From Bacteroidia bacterium (GTDB taxonomy: Bacteria > Bacteroidota > Bacteroidia > UKL13-3), in assembly GCA_025454975.1 (NCBI GenBank), contig JALONK010000030.1, positions 1 to 40,563 on the forward strand: DNA of 40,563 nucleotides, in the 5' to 3' direction. Positions 18,212-25,861 of this stretch are shown here, one piece after another; positions within the stretch are counted from its first letter, which is position 1, and every line of letters starts with the position of its first letter. The notes below the pieces were generated by a model, which saw only the letters and a list, made by a program, of their open reading frames with translations, was not told the origin of the DNA and made no database searches. Both the position numbers and the translations under genes were made by a program.

Positions 18212-19213
18212 ATGAAAAAACTGATTTTTATCACAGCAAGTGCCTTGATGATTGCAGGTTGCAGCCCATCTGACCCTACAAAAAAGGAGGCTGAAACAAA
18301 AGCAGAAGAGGAGGTTAAATCAGCCATAGCTTTAAGTGATGAAATAGAAAAAGATCCGGGAAATCCTGAACTTTTTTACCGCAGGTCGAACATTTACTTT
18401 AATGAAAGTTATTTAGACAGGGCTCTTGCAGATATCGACCAGGCGTTAATATTAGCACCTAATACACCGATTTATATGTTTAATAAAGCACGTATTTTAT
18501 ATGCGATGAATAAAACCAAAGAGGCGGCTGAATTATATGAAAATGTGATTAAGATAAAACCTGATTTTATCGAAGCTAAAGTAAAATTGGCTGATTTATA
18601 TTATGTGGTTAAAGAGCATAAAAAATCGATAGATTTATTAAATGTGGTGTTGGCAGAAAACAAGGCCAATGTTGATGCTTACTTTTTAAGGGGAATGAAC
18701 TTTAAAGAAATGGGCGATACCGCTTCGGCTATCAGTTCATTTCAGAAAGCCTACGCAATTGATGATAAAAACTATGATGCGGTGATGCAACTGGCTTCGT
18801 TGTATGCTGCGATAAAAAATAAAGTAGCCTTAGATTATTATGTAGCCGGAGCAAGAATTAAACCTAAGAGTGCGGAACCACCTTATGGTGCAGGGGTGTT
18901 TTATCAGCAGCAACGTGATTATAAAAGAGCCATAAAAATGTATGAGCAAGCAGTGAAGGCTGATGATCGTTATTTTCAGGCTTATTACAATGCGGCTATC
19001 ATCAATATGGAATTGAATGATTTTAAAACTGCCTTAGATCAACTGAATATGGTGGTGCGTATCGAGCAAGGATTTGCTGATGCATATTACATGAGGGGTT
19101 TATGTTATGAACAAATGAAAAACAAGGAAGATGCAAGGCTTAATTACCAATATACCCTTGAAATAAATCCAAAACATAAGTTGGCGAATGCAGCCTTGCA
19201 GACGTTAAAATAA
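18212..19213 (+). CDS. TPR-repeat lipoprotein
   Basis: The start is set at ATG 18212 because it begins a lipoprotein signal peptide (MKKLIFITASALMIAGC, lipobox MIAGC); the open frame extends to 18161. The 333-residue product has, after a charged Lys/Glu linker, about seven tetratricopeptide repeats, each with the 34-residue spacing and W/Y-A-P pattern (for example YLDRALADIDQALILAPN and KEAAELYENVIKIKPD). TPR lipoproteins are periplasmic or outer-membrane scaffolds for protein contacts; this one's partner is unknown. It is divergent from hmgA and runs toward thrS, 68 bases upstream of it. Confidence 0.85.
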   Translation: MKKLIFITASALMIAGCSPSDPTKKEAETKAEEEVKSAIALSDEIEKDPGNPELFYRRSNIYFNESYLDRALADIDQALILAPNTPIYMFNKARILYAMNKTKEAAELYENVIKIKPDFIEAKVKLADLYYVVKEHKKSIDLLNVVLAENKANVDAYFLRGMNFKEMGDTASAISSFQKAYAIDDKNYDAVMQLASLYAAIKNKVALDYYVAGARIKPKSAEPPYGAGVFYQQQRDYKRAIKMYEQAVKADDRYFQAYYNAAIINMELNDFKTALDQLNMVVRIEQGFADAYYMRGLCYEQMKNKEDARLNYQYTLEINPKHKLANAALQTLK

Positions 19214-19281
19214 CTTAATTGAAAAATATCCCCTTCCATTTGCTTCTTTTTTTGTGATGTTGCTATTACATTGCAAACTTT

Positions 19282-21213
19282 ATGAGCAATATAAATATTA
19301 CGTTACCTGATGGTTCCGTGCGTTCGTATGCAACGGGTACCACCGCTTTAGAGATTGCCAAATCAATTAGTGAAGGTTTGGCCAGAAATGTATTGGCTGC
19401 AAAAGTCAATGGAGAAGTTTGGGATGCAGGCCGATCAATTACTACGGATGCATCTTTAGTACTGCTTACGTGGAATGATACGGAAGGAAAACAAACCATG
19501 TGGCATTCATCTGCGCATTTAATGGCAGAAGCATTAGAAGCCTTGTATCCGGGAATTAAGTTTGGTATTGGTCCGGCTATTGAAAATGGATTTTATTATG
19601 ATGTAGATTTTGGCGATAAAACTTTTTCAATTGAAGACTTAAAAGCAGTTGAAGATAAAATGCTTGAATTGGCTAAAAAAAGTAATGCATATCAACGTAA
19701 AGAGGTAAGCAAGGCCGATGCTGTAAGTTATTTTACAAACAAAGGAGACGAATATAAATTAGAGTTGATTGAAGGTTTGAATGATGGTGACATTACATTT
19801 TATGAGCAAGGCAATTTTGTTGATTTATGTAAAGGACCTCATATTCCGGATACCGGTTTTATTAAAGCGATTAAATTATTGAATGTAGCGGGTGCGTATT
19901 GGCGTGGTGATGAAAAGAATAAGATGTTAACCCGTATTTATGGAATCACTTTCCCGAAAAAGTCGGAGCTTGATGAATACTTAAGGTTATTGGAGGAAGC
20001 CAAAAAACGCGATCATCGTAAATTAGGAAAGGAACTTGAACTTTTTACTTTCAGTGAAAAGGTGGGCATGGGTTTGCCTTTATGGTTACCTAAAGGGGCG
20101 ATGTTACGTGAGCGTTTGGTTCAATTTTTACAACGTGCGCAAATAGATGCAGGATATTTACCTGTAGTTACTCCTCATATTGGGAATAAAAATTTATACA
20201 TTACTTCGGGGCATTATGAAAAATATGGTGCTGATTCATTTCAACCGATTTCAACACCAAGGGAAGGCGAGCAATTTTTCTTAAAACCAATGAACTGCCC
20301 TCACCATTGCGAAATTTATAAATCGCAACCGAGATCGTATAAAGATTTACCTGTTCGCTTTGCTGAGTTTGGAACGGTTTATAGATATGAACAGGCAGGA
20401 GAATTACATGGTTTAACAAGGGTTCGTGGGTTTACGCAGGATGATGCACATTTATTTTGCAGGCCCGATCAAGTGAAAGAAGAGTTTTGTAAGGTGATTG
20501 ACTTGGTATTATATGTTTTTAAAGCGTTGGATTTTAAAGAGTATACTGCTCAAATATCATTACGTGATCAGGTGGATAGGGCTAAGTACATTGGAAGCGA
20601 CGAAAACTGGAATTTAGCTGAACAAGCTATCATTGAATCGGCAGCAGAAAAGGGTTTAAAAACTGTGGTAGAATACGGCGAAGCTGCATTTTATGGACCT
20701 AAGCTTGATTTTATGGTGAAGGATGCCATAGGTAGAAAATGGCAATTAGGAACTATACAGGTAGATTATAATTTACCGGAACGTTTTGAATTAGAATATA
20801 CCGGAAGTGATAATCAAAAGCACAGGCCTGTAATGATTCATCGTGCACCATTTGGCTCGCTTGAGCGATTTGTAGCGGTATTAATTGAGCATTGCGCCGG
20901 AAATTTCCCATTATGGCTGCAACCTGAGCCTGTGGCTATATTACCTGTAAGTGAAAAATACCACGACTATGCGCAAAAAGTTGTGAATGTGCTAAATAAA
21001 TCAGATATTCGCGGCCCTCTCGACGATAGAAATGAGAAAGTTGGAAGAAAAATTCGAGATGCAGAAATGAAAAAAATACCATTTATGTTGGTAGTAGGGG
21101 AGCAAGAGGAAAGCTCATCAACGGTTTCGGTAAGGAAGCATGGAGGTGAGGAAGTTGGTAAACTTACAGTAGATGAATTTGTAAATTTCTTTAAGGAACA
21201 AACTAAAATATAA
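19282..21213 (+). CDS. thrS: Threonyl-tRNA synthetase
   Basis: Charges tRNA-Thr. The 643 residues contain the complete bacterial layout: TGS domain (1-~61), the second additional domain for editing with [17 protein letters not shown] (about 74-90), the class II catalytic core with [10 protein letters not shown] (zinc Cys and His), QDDAHLFC and [12 protein letters not shown], and a C-terminal anticodon-binding domain (about 535-643). No T-box leader or similar structure is seen upstream. It leads the conserved thrS-infC-rpmI-rplT cluster, with infC starting 9 bases after its stop. Confidence 0.97.
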   Translation: MSNINITLPDGSVRSYATGTTALEIAKSISEGLARNVLAAKVNGEVWDAGRSITTDASLVLLTWNDTEGKQTMWHSSAHLMAEALEALYPGIKFGIGPAIENGFYYDVDFGDKTFSIEDLKAVEDKMLELAKKSNAYQRKEVSKADAVSYFTNKGDEYKLELIEGLNDGDITFYEQGNFVDLCKGPHIPDTGFIKAIKLLNVAGAYWRGDEKNKMLTRIYGITFPKKSELDEYLRLLEEAKKRDHRKLGKELELFTFSEKVGMGLPLWLPKGAMLRERLVQFLQRAQIDAGYLPVVTPHIGNKNLYITSGHYEKYGADSFQPISTPREGEQFFLKPMNCPHHCEIYKSQPRSYKDLPVRFAEFGTVYRYEQAGELHGLTRVRGFTQDDAHLFCRPDQVKEEFCKVIDLVLYVFKALDFKEYTAQISLRDQVDRAKYIGSDENWNLAEQAIIESAAEKGLKTVVEYGEAAFYGPKLDFMVKDAIGRKWQLGTIQVDYNLPERFELEYTGSDNQKHRPVMIHRAPFGSLERFVAVLIEHCAGNFPLWLQPEPVAILPVSEKYHDYAQKVVNVLNKSDIRGPLDDRNEKVGRKIRDAEMKKIPFMLVVGEQEESSSTVSVRKHGGEEVGKLTVDEFVNFFKEQTKI

Positions 21214-21222
21214 TTAAACAAT

Positions 21223-21831
21223 TTGAGTACAACAAACAAACCGGTTGGTTCAACAGGAACTCCACAAGGACCAAGGCCATTTGGCGACCGACCACAATTT
21301 AACAGAGGCAGAAGGTCGCTTGAACCTGAGCACAAGCTAAATGAAAAAATTTTAGCGAGGGAAGTCCGTTTAGTAGGTGAAAACATAACACCGGGAGTTT
21401 TTTCTATTTCAGAAGCGTTAAAGCTGGCCGAAGAATTAGAGTTAGACTTGGTAGAAATTTCACCGAATGCCGTACCTCCGGTATGTAGAATTGTTGACTA
21501 CAAAAAGTTTTTGTACGAACAAAAGAAGAAAAAGAAAGAATTAAAAGCCAATTCGGTTAAACAAGAGGTAAAAGAAATTCGTTTCGGCCCGAATACCGAT
21601 GAGCATGATTTTGAATTTAAGTTAAAACATGCCGAAAAGTTTTTAAATGACGGCAATAAAGTTCGTGCTTTCGTATTCTTTAAAGGTCGTGCCATTGTTT
21701 ACAAGGAAAGAGGTGAGGTGTTATTGTTACAATTTGCACAACGACTGTCGGAGATTGGTAAAGTTGAGCAATTACCGAAGCTTGAAGGTAAAAAGATGTT
21801 TTTACTGATGGCACCGAAAGGTAAAAAATAA
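21223..21831 (+). CDS. infC: Translation initiation factor IF-3, TTG start
   Basis: IF-3 keeps ribosomal subunits apart and checks start-codon pairing. The 202 residues show the N-domain ([11 protein letters not shown]... [24 protein letters not shown]), a Lys-rich linker ([10 protein letters not shown]) and the C-domain ([25 protein letters not shown]). The frame is closed by the thrS TAA at 21211, and no in-frame ATG exists before the C-terminal [10 protein letters not shown], so the start must be non-AUG; TTG 21223 is the best choice, with an ATT at 21349 too far inside. In E. coli the AUU start of infC gives feedback control by IF-3 itself, and the same logic may hold here. Confidence 0.95.
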   Translation: MSTTNKPVGSTGTPQGPRPFGDRPQFNRGRRSLEPEHKLNEKILAREVRLVGENITPGVFSISEALKLAEELELDLVEISPNAVPPVCRIVDYKKFLYEQKKKKKELKANSVKQEVKEIRFGPNTDEHDFEFKLKHAEKFLNDGNKVRAFVFFKGRAIVYKERGEVLLLQFAQRLSEIGKVEQLPKLEGKKMFLLMAPKGKK

Positions 21832-21877
21832 TTGAATTATCGTAGATTGGTTTAAATAAAAAGAAGGGAACAGGATT

Positions 21878-22078
21878 ATGCCTAAAATGAAAACAAACAG
21901 CGCTGCCAAAAAAAGATTTAAGGTTACCCCAAGTGGTAAAATTAAACGTGCGCAAGCGTACAAAAATCACATTTTAACTAAAAAAACCACTAAGCAAAAA
22001 CGTGCTTTAACCAAAATGGTTGTAGTAAGTGATGCCGATATGGGATTAGTTAAAAACCTACTTGCTATAGGAAAATAA
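21878..22078 (+). CDS. rpmI: 50S ribosomal protein L35
   Basis: The 66-residue basic protein begins [20 protein letters not shown], the standard L35 N-terminus, and is of family length. It sits between infC (46-base gap) and rplT (104-base gap) in the usual order. Confidence 0.96.
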   Translation: MPKMKTNSAAKKRFKVTPSGKIKRAQAYKNHILTKKTTKQKRALTKMVVVSDADMGLVKNLLAIGK

Positions 22079-22182
22079 GCAAAGGCTATTGGATAAGCCT
22101 TAATTATCCGGTTTATTATTTAACCCGAACATAAGCACCTAAGATTCCAAACGGAACGCTTCAGTTCAAAAAAAGAAAAATT
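22079..22182 (+). promoter_or_regulatory. Structured gap between rpmI and rplT, possible leader
   Basis: This 104-base gap is long for neighbouring ribosomal genes. It holds competing short inverted repeats: AAGGCT/AAGCCTT (about 22082-22102), GGATAA/TTATCC (about 22092-22110) and GAAC/GTTC just before rplT. The first two share bases and could be alternative hairpins. In other phyla L20 represses its own cluster through RNA structure. A similar role here is only a hypothesis. Confidence 0.3.
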
Positions 22183-22530
22183 ATGCCACGTTCAGTAAAT
22201 TCAGTTGCGTCGCGCCGACGCAGAAAAAAATTACTCAAGTTAGCCAAAGGCTACTGGGGTAAACGTAAAAATGTATTAACAGTTGCCAAACACACTATCG
22301 ACCGCGCATTGGCTTATGCTTATCGCGATCGTAAAACCAAAAAACGTAACTTCCGTAGCTTATGGATTACCCGTATCAACGCGGGCGTTCGCCAAGAAGG
22401 TTTAACGTATTCGCAGTTTATGGGTTTGGTTGCTAAGAAAAATTTAGGTTTAAACCGTAAGGTTCTTGCTGATTTAGCGATGAATAACCCTGAAACGTTT
22501 AAAGCCATTGTTGATTCAGTTAAAAAATAA
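22183..22530 (+). CDS. rplT: 50S ribosomal protein L20
   Basis: The 115-residue product begins [25 protein letters not shown] and contains [20 protein letters not shown], both L20 signatures. L20 binds 23S rRNA early in 50S assembly and in several bacteria regulates its own operon. It ends the thrS-infC-rpmI-rplT cluster and is followed by a terminator. Confidence 0.97.
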   Translation: MPRSVNSVASRRRRKKLLKLAKGYWGKRKNVLTVAKHTIDRALAYAYRDRKTKKRNFRSLWITRINAGVRQEGLTYSQFMGLVAKKNLGLNRKVLADLAMNNPETFKAIVDSVKK

Positions 22531-22559
22531 TTGAAACACCAATTTTACGATAATTAAAG

Positions 22560-22583
22560 AACCGCTTTAGGGCGGTTTTTTTT
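22560..22583 (+). terminator. Terminator of the thrS-infC-rpmI-rplT cluster
   Basis: Stem AACCGC/GCGGTT, loop TTTAGG, then six T after the arm; 30 bases after the rplT stop. Confidence 0.88.
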
Positions 22584-22660
22584 ATGGTAAAAATCATTAA
22601 ATAGAATTAGTCTAAATAAAAATAAAGTCATTTATTTGTAACATCAAACAAACTAATGAT

Positions 22661-22990
22661 ATGAAAAAAACTTTTGTAGCCATCAATTACATTCAATGTA
22701 AATCGGATTACGCCGAGCGGTTTGAACAGCTTTTTGCCACAAGGGTACATGCCATTGATACCTTACCCGGTTTTGTAGATATGCAGGTGTTAAAACCACA
22801 AAAGGAAGGGGACGCCTATTTGGTGGTTAGTCATTGGTTAAATGAGGAATCCTTTCGTGCATGGACAACTTCACCTCAGTTTTTGGAAGGACATAAGCGT
22901 GGATTTGAAGACTTAAGAAAGGCAAAGGAGCAGGGTTTGGAGCCGCCGATGCACTCCGATTTTAAAACTTACATGGTTATAAGCGAATAA
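22661..22990 (+). CDS. HmoA/IsdG-like antibiotic biosynthesis monooxygenase (ABM) protein
   Basis: A 109-residue cytoplasmic protein of the ABM ferredoxin-like fold: MKKTFVAINYIQC at the N-terminus, a central LPGFVDMQVLKP, YLVVSHWLNEESFRAW and the EGHKRG segment with a possible haem-ligand His. Close family members (HmoA, HmoB, IsdG) degrade haem; others have different substrates, so the haem role is an inference from resemblance. A 40-residue membrane peptide begins 3 bases after the stop, implying co-expression. Confidence 0.75.
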   Translation: MKKTFVAINYIQCKSDYAERFEQLFATRVHAIDTLPGFVDMQVLKPQKEGDAYLVVSHWLNEESFRAWTTSPQFLEGHKRGFEDLRKAKEQGLEPPMHSDFKTYMVISE

Positions 22991-22992
22991 TT

Positions 22993-23115
22993 ATGCAACA
23001 GCTTAAACACATTAAATTTCTGAAACGAATTGGTATTGCTGGCTTTCTGTTCTTTTTGATAAAAGGGTTGCTTTGGATTATTATTCCCATGATGATAGGC
23101 AAGGCTATTTGGTAA
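22993..23115 (+). CDS. Small membrane protein (40 residues)
   Basis: ATG 22993 to TAA 23113-23115. A basic N-terminus (MQQLKHIKFLKR) is followed by a hydrophobic stretch, IGIAGFLFFLIKGLLWIIIP, with one internal Lys, and a short end KAIW. It has one or two membrane segments. It starts 3 bases after the ABM gene and is read in the same direction. I have a memory of similar KFLKR...FLFFLIKGLLW peptides in other Bacteroidota, but could not check it. Function unknown. Confidence 0.65.
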   Translation: MQQLKHIKFLKRIGIAGFLFFLIKGLLWIIIPMMIGKAIW

Positions 23116-23163
23116 TCACAGGCAGTTTAATTTTTTTTATCTTTCGCATAAAAACTGTTAATC

Positions 23164-24261
23164 ATGAACGACCTTGTGTACCGAATTGCCATAACAAAGA
23201 TTCCGGGAATTGGAGATGTGTTGGCAAAAAATCTGATTAGTTATTGCGGAGGGATAAAAGAAGTATTTAAACAAAAAAAGCATAAGCTTATGCTTATTCC
23301 CGGTATTGGCGAAAAAGCAGCCACAGCCATTAGCCAATTTAAGCAATTTGATTTGGCTGAAAGGGAAGCGGCTTTTATAGATAAACATCAGATAAAACCA
23401 TTTTTTTATTTAGACAAAGATTACCCGACACGATTGGCCGGCATACAAGATGCACCGGTTATGCTGTATGCGTTAGGAAATATGAATGTAAATGCACCTC
23501 GCATTGCTGCTATTGTAGGTACGCGTAAATGCACCGAGTATGGGAAACACATAACCGAAGAAATTGTAGCGTGTTTAAAATCAACAGGAGTTACAATTAT
23601 TAGTGGTTTGGCTTTAGGAATAGATGTATCAGCGCACCGCCAAGCTGTTAAATTAAAAATGGAAACAGTTGGTGTGATGGCAACAGGATTGGATAAAGTG
23701 TATCCGCACCAGCATAAAGGAATAGCCAAAGCGATGATTGAAAATGGAGGATTATTGACTGAGTTTACTAGTGGCACCATTCCTGACAGAGAAAATTTTC
23801 CTAAAAGAAACCGTATTGTGGCAGGTATGTGCGATGTGCTTATTGTGGTTGAAACAGGCATTAAAGGTGGTGCTATGATAACTGCGGAAATTGCCAATAC
23901 CTATAATAAAGAAATTATAGCTGTTCCCGGACGCATAACAGATGATATGTCATTTGGCTGCAACGCACTTGTTAAATTAAACAAAGCAAGTACCATAAAT
24001 GTACCTGAGGATATTCTTACTTTAATGGGTTGGGAACCCCAAACCCAAAATAAAAAACAAAAGATTAAACAGATTGGATTGTTATTATCTGAACAGGAAG
24101 TAAAGGTTATTGAATTGATTAAAGCCAGAAACAAAATTGGAATTGATGATTTAGCTTATACCACTCAAATGTCGGCAGCTTCACTTTCGTTATTGTTACT
24201 TGATTTAGAATTTAAAGGAATAATCAGACAATTGCCCGGCAAAGTTTTTGAATTGGTGTAA
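23164..24261 (+). CDS. dprA: DNA-processing protein DprA
   Basis: Loads RecA on incoming single-stranded DNA during natural transformation. The 365 residues show an N-terminal helix-hairpin-helix pair (ITKIPGIGDVLAKNL and LIPGIGEKAATAI), the Rossmann-type core with VGTRKCTEYG, IISGLALGIDVSAH, VMATGLDKVYPHQHK and FPKRNRIVAGMCDVLIVVE, and a C-terminal winged helix (about 305-365). The layout is complete. Many Bacteroidota carry dprA without a demonstrated competence system, so competence here is not implied. It runs into the phosphatase gene with a 9-base gap. Confidence 0.95.
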   Translation: MNDLVYRIAITKIPGIGDVLAKNLISYCGGIKEVFKQKKHKLMLIPGIGEKAATAISQFKQFDLAEREAAFIDKHQIKPFFYLDKDYPTRLAGIQDAPVMLYALGNMNVNAPRIAAIVGTRKCTEYGKHITEEIVACLKSTGVTIISGLALGIDVSAHRQAVKLKMETVGVMATGLDKVYPHQHKGIAKAMIENGGLLTEFTSGTIPDRENFPKRNRIVAGMCDVLIVVETGIKGGAMITAEIANTYNKEIIAVPGRITDDMSFGCNALVKLNKASTINVPEDILTLMGWEPQTQNKKQKIKQIGLLLSEQEVKVIELIKARNKIGIDDLAYTTQMSAASLSLLLLDLEFKGIIRQLPGKVFELV

Positions 24262-24270
24262 ATTGCAACC

Positions 24271-25335
24271 ATGAAATTATCACGATTGATGGGTATAGTT
24301 GCAATGGTATTGCTTTCTACCCAACATCTTTTGGCACAGCAGCCTAAACCCAAGCGAATCGTTTTTTTAATTGGTGATGGCATGGGACTGGCTCAAATAT
24401 CTGGAGCGATGTATGGCTACACAGGGCAAAACGCATTTGCTCGATTTACGGTTATTGGTTTAAGCAATACATCTTCGTCCGACCATTATATTACTGATAG
24501 TGGAGCAGGAGCAACCGCCTTTAGTATTGGAAAGAAAACTTTTAACCGAGCCATTGGAGTGGCTCATGATTCAACACCTTATCCAACTTTGTTTGAATTG
24601 GCTAAGAAGAAAGGTTATTCAACCGGATTAGCAGTTACTTCAAGCATTGTACATGCAACTCCGGCAAGCTTTTATGCCCATGTAATTAATAGGAAAATGT
24701 ACGACAGTATTGCCATGTTTTTGTTGAATGGTTCGGTTGATATTGCCATTGGTGGAGGAACTGATTTTGTAACGAACAGAAAGGATGGTAGAAATTTAGC
24801 AGCCATGTTAAAGCAAAGTGGTTTTGAGGTGATTTCAGATTCGGTGTTAGTTAATATTGCAGCCAAACGTTACATTTATTTGCTTGCTCCCGACGAACTA
24901 CCTAAGATGGAGAAGGGAAGAGGAGATTTACTTAAGCAAGCGTCGTTGCAGGCTGCAAAAAATTTAAGCAGCAATAAAAATGGTTATTTATTAATGATTG
25001 AAGGTAGTCAGATTGATTGGGGTGGACATGAGAATAGTTTTTCATATATGGCAGCGGAACTGCGCGACTTTAATGAAGTAATTAATGCCTTTTTAGACAT
25101 GGCAGAAAAAGATAAAGAAATGCTTGTGATTGTAACGGCCGATCATGAAACAGGTGGATTAACCTTAAATGAAGGTGGTACTTCTCAAACGTTTCGTCCT
25201 AAATTTTCGACAGGCGACCATACAGGAATAATGGTTCCGGTATTTGCATTTGGAGCAGGTGCCGAGTTTTTTGGAGGGATGTATGAGAACACTGAAATCT
25301 TTACCAAAATTGTTCAATTGCTTCAACTGAAATAA
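24271..25335 (+). CDS. Alkaline phosphatase
   Basis: The 354-residue protein has a signal peptide (MKLSRLMGIVAMVLLSTQHLLAQQ, about 22 residues), so it acts outside the cytoplasm. Active-site segments of the PhoA superfamily are present: LIGDGMGLAQI with the first metal Asp, DSGAGATAFSIG with the nucleophilic Ser, IEGSQIDWGGHEN with metal Asp and His, and TADHETGG with metal Asp and His. At 354 residues it is shorter than E. coli PhoA (~450) but within the range of Bacteroidota members. It follows dprA by 9 bases; the link looks positional rather than functional. Confidence 0.92.
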   Translation: MKLSRLMGIVAMVLLSTQHLLAQQPKPKRIVFLIGDGMGLAQISGAMYGYTGQNAFARFTVIGLSNTSSSDHYITDSGAGATAFSIGKKTFNRAIGVAHDSTPYPTLFELAKKKGYSTGLAVTSSIVHATPASFYAHVINRKMYDSIAMFLLNGSVDIAIGGGTDFVTNRKDGRNLAAMLKQSGFEVISDSVLVNIAAKRYIYLLAPDELPKMEKGRGDLLKQASLQAAKNLSSNKNGYLLMIEGSQIDWGGHENSFSYMAAELRDFNEVINAFLDMAEKDKEMLVIVTADHETGGLTLNEGGTSQTFRPKFSTGDHTGIMVPVFAFGAGAEFFGGMYENTEIFTKIVQLLQLK

Positions 25336-25339
25336 TAAT

Positions 25340-25591
25340 ATGTATACATATATTGGATTAGGAGTAGGCATAGTTTTTATAATCTTATTTATTTATAAAA
25401 TACTACCGGCTTTAAAACTTAAAGGTGATGTGTCAAAATGGATTAAAGGTGTATTATTTATTGGTATGATGACCTATTTGAGTGTTGATTTTATCATGAA
25501 AGAAAAGTACACGTATTTAATAGTTATTGTATTGGGAAGTATCGGCTTTTTGTGGATGTTGAAAGAAAGTAAACCTAAATCATCTGATTAA
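25340..25591 (+). CDS. Small multi-pass membrane protein
   Basis: 83 residues with three hydrophobic segments (about 2-20, 33-50 and 56-75) joined by short Lys-rich loops, and a polar end ESKPKSSD. It starts 4 bases after the phosphatase stop, so it is likely co-transcribed. No family recognised. Confidence 0.65.
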   Translation: MYTYIGLGVGIVFIILFIYKILPALKLKGDVSKWIKGVLFIGMMTYLSVDFIMKEKYTYLIVIVLGSIGFLWMLKESKPKSSD

Positions 25592-25734
25592 ACTTGTTTC
25601 TTTTATTGGGTATAGTAATTCTTTATTAGGTACTGAATGGGATTAATAATTTTTTGATTACTTGAAGAACTATGATTCACCCAACTAATACATTTTGATG
25701 CACCGGGTGGAAGTAAAATGTTGTAGTTATTGTT

Positions 25735-25858
25735 AGTCCGGCTTAGGGATTGACGTGGAAAGCCCGGAGCGAGGAACGAGCGAGGACTTGAAACAAAAGC
25801 CCGACCCCGAAGCGTTTGGGTTGGATGGTGATGAGGCGCTGAGGTGGGAAGCCCCCAA
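25735..25858. repeat. GC-rich repeat-like intergenic element
   Basis: From 25741 to 25860, 70 of 120 bases are G or C, against 16 of 60 at 25621-25680. It contains a tandem pair of near-identical 11-mers (GAGCGAGGAAC, GAGCGAGGACT; 25767-25788), three copies of an AAGCCC motif (near 25760, 25798 and 25849) and a hairpin CCCGAA-GCG-TTTGGG (25806-25820). It ends 4 bases before the adhesin stop. From memory, similar AGCGAGGA...AAGCCCGACCCC strings recur between genes of Bacteroidota, but there is one copy here, so the repeat call is an inference. Confidence 0.5.
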
Positions 25859-25861
25859 AAA

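Noticed and set aside
20967-21386. 139-codon minus-strand frame over the thrS-infC junction
   Set aside because: Opposite two conserved genes, low-complexity Ser/Phe/Leu content typical of antisense frames.
23421-23897. 158-codon minus-strand frame opposite dprA
   Set aside because: Lies fully within the well-supported dprA coding region and shows no domain or start signal.
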